From CAYLOP01 sp964385305 (GTDB lineage: Bacteria > Chloroflexota > Anaerolineae > Anaerolineales > E44-bin32), in contig CAYLOP010000133.1 of assembly GCA_964385305.1 (NCBI GenBank), forward strand, positions 1 through 8,616: a stretch of 8,616 nucleotides of DNA, written 5' to 3'. The translations under genes and the position numbers were made by a program. The notes beneath the pieces were generated by a model, which had not been told where the DNA came from, searched no databases, and saw only the letters and a list, made by a program, of their open reading frames with translations. Below are positions 5,856 through 8,616 of the stretch, one piece after another. How positions within the stretch are numbered: the stretch's first letter is position 1; the number at the start of each line of letters is the position of its first letter.

Positions 5856-7760
5856 ATGACAAAGACAACATTAATGTTCAACGAAATCAATTGTAGCGGC
5901 TGCCACGCATGTGAAATAGCCTGCAAACAGGAACATGGGCTGGGTGTTGGCCCGAGACTTGTGAGGGTCATTGAAAGGGCGCCGTTTTTCCTACCGCTGT
6001 ATTGCCACCATTGCGAAGACGCCCCGTGCGCCGTCGCTTGCTGGGAAGATGCCATCACCATCGATCCGGATAACGGAGTCGTCCTACACCACAACGACAA
6101 ATGCAATGGCTGCCTTGCTGTGCCAGGGCTCTCTGGAGTTGAGAAGCAAGACACGTCTCCCTGTATGGTGGGTTGCCCAGCCCACAACAATGTCCAGGGG
6201 TATGTGAGCCTTGCTGCCAAGGGGAAATTTCAAAGGGCCATACAGCTCATCAAAGAAACAAGCCCCTTCCCATCTGTTTGCGGGCGGGTCTGTCCTCACC
6301 CTTGCGAGGCCGTTTGTAATCGGGATCAAATCGATGAGCCAGTTGCCATTCGCTCCATCGAACGTTTCGTGGCCGATCACGATCGTGCCAGTAAGAACCC
6401 TTATATCCCGAAAGTCAAAGAGACGAGAGACGAAAAAGTGGCCATCATTGGGGCAGGTCCGGCCGGCCTGACAGCGGCTTATTTCCTGGCACGAGATGGA
6501 TACCAGGTAACAGTCTTTGAGAAACTGCCTGTTGCCGGCGGCATGATGGCCGTAGGCATTCCGGAGTATCGCTTGCCGAAAGATGTCCTTTCTGATGAAA
6601 TCCAGTCCATTCAGGACTTGGGGGTTGAAATTCGGACAGGTGTGACATTTGGTAGTGATGTCACCCTCGAAGATCTGAAGCAGGACGGATACCAAGCCTT
6701 TTTCTTGGCGACAGGTCTCCATGACAACATCCGTTTGAACGTCGAATACGAGGACATGGAGGGCGTTCTTCGAGGGATCGATTTTCTTCGGGACGTGGCG
6801 CTCGGAAATTCAATCTCCATCGGTAAAAGGGTCATTGTCGTTGGGGGCGGTAATGTGGCCATGGACGTGGCCATGACCGCCCTACGCACAGGCGCCGAAG
6901 AGGTCTCTCTGGTGTGCTTAGAATGCCGAGAGGAAATGCCGGCTTGGGAAAGCGAAATCCAGATGGCTTTGGATGAGGGGGTTGAGATCGTCAACTGCTT
7001 GGGTCCCAACCGATTCCTCGCACAGAATGGTGCAATAGCCGGGATTGAATTCAAACGCTGCACCCGTGTCTTCGACGAGGATGGGGCATTCAATCCTCAA
7101 TATGATGAAACGGAACTGACCACGCTGGAGGCCGATACCATTATTGTGGCCATCGGTCAGGTTGCGGACCTCTCTTTTGCCAAGAAGCAGGGGATTTCCA
7201 TCAGTTCAAATGGCGGACTTGAGGCCGATTCAGTGACCCTGGAGACACCAATGGCGGGTGTCTTCGCAGGAGGGGATGTGGTTTATGGACCAGCATCCAT
7301 TGCCCAGGCTATCGGTTCCGGAAGGGAGGCCGCGAGGTCGATTGACCGATATCTCAATCGTCATGATCTTCAATTAGGTCGATTGGGTCGAGATAAGATA
7401 TTCAAGGCGATCGCAGATCCCCAGAAAGAGATCTACGATCCCGCTGCCCGTAATCAAATGCCCCATTTGGATCCTCACGTCCGAACTCAATCCTTCGATG
7501 AAGTTCAAACCGGATTCACGGAGGAAATGGCCGTGCAGGAGGGCAACAGGTGCATCATGTGTGGAGCCAGTTGCGTTCAAGCCTGTCCTTACGATGTCAT
7601 GCAGTTCAACCATGAAATTTCAAAGGCGGTGAAGTGCGACCTCTGTCTTGATAAACGGGCCCGGGGGGAGGCTCCGGCGTGTACCACGGTCTGTCCCACA
7701 AGGTGTATTTTCTGGGGGGATCCTGAGACTTTCCCCAATGGCTTTAAGAAACTCGTTTAA
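5856..7760 (+). CDS. Iron-sulfur flavoprotein: GltD-like FAD/NAD(P) oxidoreductase inserted in a DmsB/NrfC-like polyferredoxin
   Basis: A 634-residue electron-transfer subunit. Residues 1-86 are a DmsB/NrfC-type ferredoxin: CSGCHACEIAC (Cys13, 16, 19, 23), CHHCEDAPCAVAC (Cys50, 53, 58, 62), then only the first half of motif III, DKCNGC (Cys83, 86). A GltD-like module then begins: CMVGCP (Cys103, 107), CGRVCPHPCEAVC (Cys142-154), DEPVAIRSIERF, the FAD fingerprint IIGAGPAG (197-204), VAGGMM, EYRLP, the second dinucleotide fold VVGGGNVAMD (328-337), and FAGGDVVYGPAS (470-481). After it the ferredoxin resumes: CIMCGASCVQACPY (Cys566, 569, 573, 577), then KCDLC and PACTTVCPTRC (Cys594-617). The frame is open throughout. 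The likely role is to pass electrons between NAD(P)H/FAD and the molybdoenzyme encoded just upstream. Leu355 and Glu356 replace the paired Arg of NADPH-using GltD (YRR), so NAD(H) is favoured. There is no signal peptide or membrane anchor. Confidence 0.93.
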   Translation: MTKTTLMFNEINCSGCHACEIACKQEHGLGVGPRLVRVIERAPFFLPLYCHHCEDAPCAVACWEDAITIDPDNGVVLHHNDKCNGCLAVPGLSGVEKQDTSPCMVGCPAHNNVQGYVSLAAKGKFQRAIQLIKETSPFPSVCGRVCPHPCEAVCNRDQIDEPVAIRSIERFVADHDRASKNPYIPKVKETRDEKVAIIGAGPAGLTAAYFLARDGYQVTVFEKLPVAGGMMAVGIPEYRLPKDVLSDEIQSIQDLGVEIRTGVTFGSDVTLEDLKQDGYQAFFLATGLHDNIRLNVEYEDMEGVLRGIDFLRDVALGNSISIGKRVIVVGGGNVAMDVAMTALRTGAEEVSLVCLECREEMPAWESEIQMALDEGVEIVNCLGPNRFLAQNGAIAGIEFKRCTRVFDEDGAFNPQYDETELTTLEADTIIVAIGQVADLSFAKKQGISISSNGGLEADSVTLETPMAGVFAGGDVVYGPASIAQAIGSGREAARSIDRYLNRHDLQLGRLGRDKIFKAIADPQKEIYDPAARNQMPHLDPHVRTQSFDEVQTGFTEEMAVQEGNRCIMCGASCVQACPYDVMQFNHEISKAVKCDLCLDKRARGEAPACTTVCPTRCIFWGDPETFPNGFKKLV

Positions 7761-7878
7761 CGGAGCACCTCGGGATGCAGGCGTGCTGCTTCCTGCCAAG
7801 ACGGCAACCTTACCAGGTGCCACGGAGGTGCATTGTAGGATTGTATAAGCAATAAAGCAGTTACTCAATCCACAATAT

Positions 7879-7934
7879 GCTTCTCAGAAGCTACGATCGT
7901 GCATTAAATAATGCGCAACTTGCTTCTGAGAAGC
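7879..7934. repeat. Inverted pair of 13-base near-palindromes flanking further palindromes
   Basis: GCTTCTCAGAAGC (7879-7891) and GCTTCTGAGAAGC (7922-7934) are exact reverse complements, and each is itself a 6-bp inverted repeat around one central base. Between them lie ACGATCGT (7893-7900) and GCATTA-AA-TAATGC (7901-7914). The strand can fold as one long arm-to-arm hairpin or as a row of small ones. Confidence 0.8.
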
Positions 7935-7941
7935 GTTTTTT
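7922..7941 (+). terminator. Probable intrinsic terminator of the + strand gene block
   Basis: The right palindrome (GCTTC-TGA-GAAGC) is followed by G and six T (7936-7941), the standard form of a factor-independent terminator. The small stem is weak alone but would be stronger as part of the 56-base arm-to-arm hairpin from 7879. On the - strand no T run follows the structure, so it should act only on + transcripts. It lies 160 bases after the flavoprotein stop. Confidence 0.68.
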
Positions 7942-8051
7942 CATATTCAGGTGAGGTGAAGTTTCCGGGACGTTTATCTTTCGGGTGTATCGCCGGAATA
8001 CGAAGCCAACGCCAAACTTGTACGCGTTAGACTATGAGACGTCATGATCCA

Positions 8052-8616
8052 TCATTGTTCTGGAAGATTAAAAATACAGATCGTATTTTCTCGTAAAATC
8101 ATTCTTTTTACATCATTGGGTAAGTCAAGAGACAGAAATTGCTGGATATTTTCACCGATATCTTTCACACAAGGGCCAGGCTAGTCCGAACCGAACATTA
8201 CTTTTTCAGGGACGCGCTCCAATCATGGAAAGTGTTGATGCAGGGATCGCGGAGGAATGCTGGAAATATCGCAATACACGTTGGGGTGGCGACGCAGAAG
8301 GGAAGAAAGCAGTGTCGCTAAAGAGTGGTCGGCCAGCATGGGCAAGGATGATCTTTAGATTGGGAAAATCGCCGGCCAGGTCGTCGACTGGCAACGGATC
8401 AGCGAAACGATTACGAGCCCCCTGGAACATAGACGTGCCAGTATGGATCATCAGGGGTACATCGTATTCAATACACTTCTCGTACACCACAGTCAGAGCT
8501 TTGCATTCGAGATCAAATAGATAATCATTTACGTTGAATAATTGATGTGGGGGATGGATTCTGATGGCCTTGATCATCATTTCACCCAACAGGCGATCCA
8601 TGTGAGCAGCCATATC
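8052..8616 (-). pseudogene. Broken amidohydrolase (Amidohydro_2 type), 5' end outside window
   Basis: The upstream part reads in one frame from the right edge: IKAIRIHPPHQLF, VPLMIHTGTS, NRFADP, then FPNLKIILAHAGRP and DTAFF, all typical of the metal-dependent TIM-barrel amidohydrolase family 2 (hydrolases and decarboxylases). At a CCC run (8300-8302) one extra base shifts the frame. Shifting by one restores the expected text LLRRHPNVYCDISSIPP. In that second frame TGA (8223-8225) stands where FPRLE has Arg, and TAG (8181-8183) stands where FGSDWPGP has Trp. The rest, PGPCVKDIGENIQQF to ILRENTICIFNLPEQ, runs to a proper stop at 8052-8054. One frameshift and two nonsense codons mean no full protein is made, unless there are sequencing errors or recoding. 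The frame-one product would end at 8206. The visible N-terminal Met at 8613 is probably internal, since the frame is open to the edge. Confidence 0.87.

Larger units (their letters stand above)
7761..8051. other. Intergenic region between convergent genes
   Basis: No supported gene lies here. It holds the nested palindromes and T run at 7879-7941, and a loose inverted repeat TTCCGG / CCGGAA (7963-7968 and 7993-7998, 24-base loop) that could serve the opposing gene but has no T run. The first 88 bases continue an open + frame from inside the previous gene and show no start signal. Confidence 0.5.

Noticed and set aside
6084..6722. Long - strand open frame (212 codons) within the flavoprotein gene
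   Set aside because: It is antisense to conserved GltD motifs and has no recognisable protein features.
5856..7760. The ferredoxin/GltD arrangement as an assembly artefact
   Set aside because: The reading frame passes both junctions without a stop, base composition looks even, and the cysteine motifs remain sensible on both sides. Raw reads would settle it.
8181..8225. TGA and TAG as selenocysteine or pyrrolysine codons in the amidohydrolase
   Set aside because: They fall at positions where the family has Arg and Trp, each is one transition from the expected codon, and a frameshift is also present. Decay explains all three changes.
8225..8524. + strand open frame of 99 codons near the right end
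   Set aside because: It is the complement of the amidohydrolase remnant, whose - strand translation matches a known family.

Overview
The window reads as a catabolic locus of a strict anaerobe. The gene families present point to this: a cofactor-binding C_GCAxxG_C_C redox protein, a tungsten/molybdenum bis-MGD enzyme of the acetylene-hydratase-like branch, a polyferredoxin fused to a GltD-type flavoprotein, and an acid:CoA ligase. A sulfate-reducing or syntrophic member of the Desulfobacterota is the best guess. That placement is inference from family content; the window holds no taxonomic marker, rRNA or tRNA.

Layout. Positions 1-7760 carry five genes, all on the + strand: (1) the 3' three-quarters of an aldehyde dehydrogenase, cut by the left edge; (2) a 209-residue C_GCAxxG_C_C family protein; (3) after a 240-base gap, a 529-residue AMP-forming acyl/aryl-CoA ligase; (4) after about 107 bases, a 696-residue molybdopterin oxidoreductase; (5) 12 bases later, a 634-residue iron-sulfur flavoprotein whose ribosome-binding site overlaps the stop of gene 4. 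A palindrome-rich stretch ending in a T run (7879-7941) is a likely terminator for this block. Converging on it from the right, on the - strand, is an amidohydrolase (Amidohydro_2 type) gene. It is broken by one frameshift and two in-frame stops and is cut by the right edge.

How the genes may work together (inference). The ligase would activate a carboxylic acid to its CoA thioester, and the aldehyde dehydrogenase would interconvert an aldehyde and its acid. Genes 4 and 5 look like two subunits of a soluble NAD(H)-linked molybdo- or tungstoenzyme, since neither has a visible signal peptide or membrane segment. The substrate cannot be read from the sequence.

The most unusual feature is gene 5. 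A complete GltD-like FAD/NAD(P) oxidoreductase sits inside a DmsB/NrfC-like ferredoxin, breaking it at the third cysteine motif, so that the ferredoxin N-terminal part lies before the flavoprotein and its C-terminal part after it. The partner catalytic subunit resembles acetylene hydratase but has His in place of the catalytic Asp. Together they suggest an uncharacterised redox enzyme.
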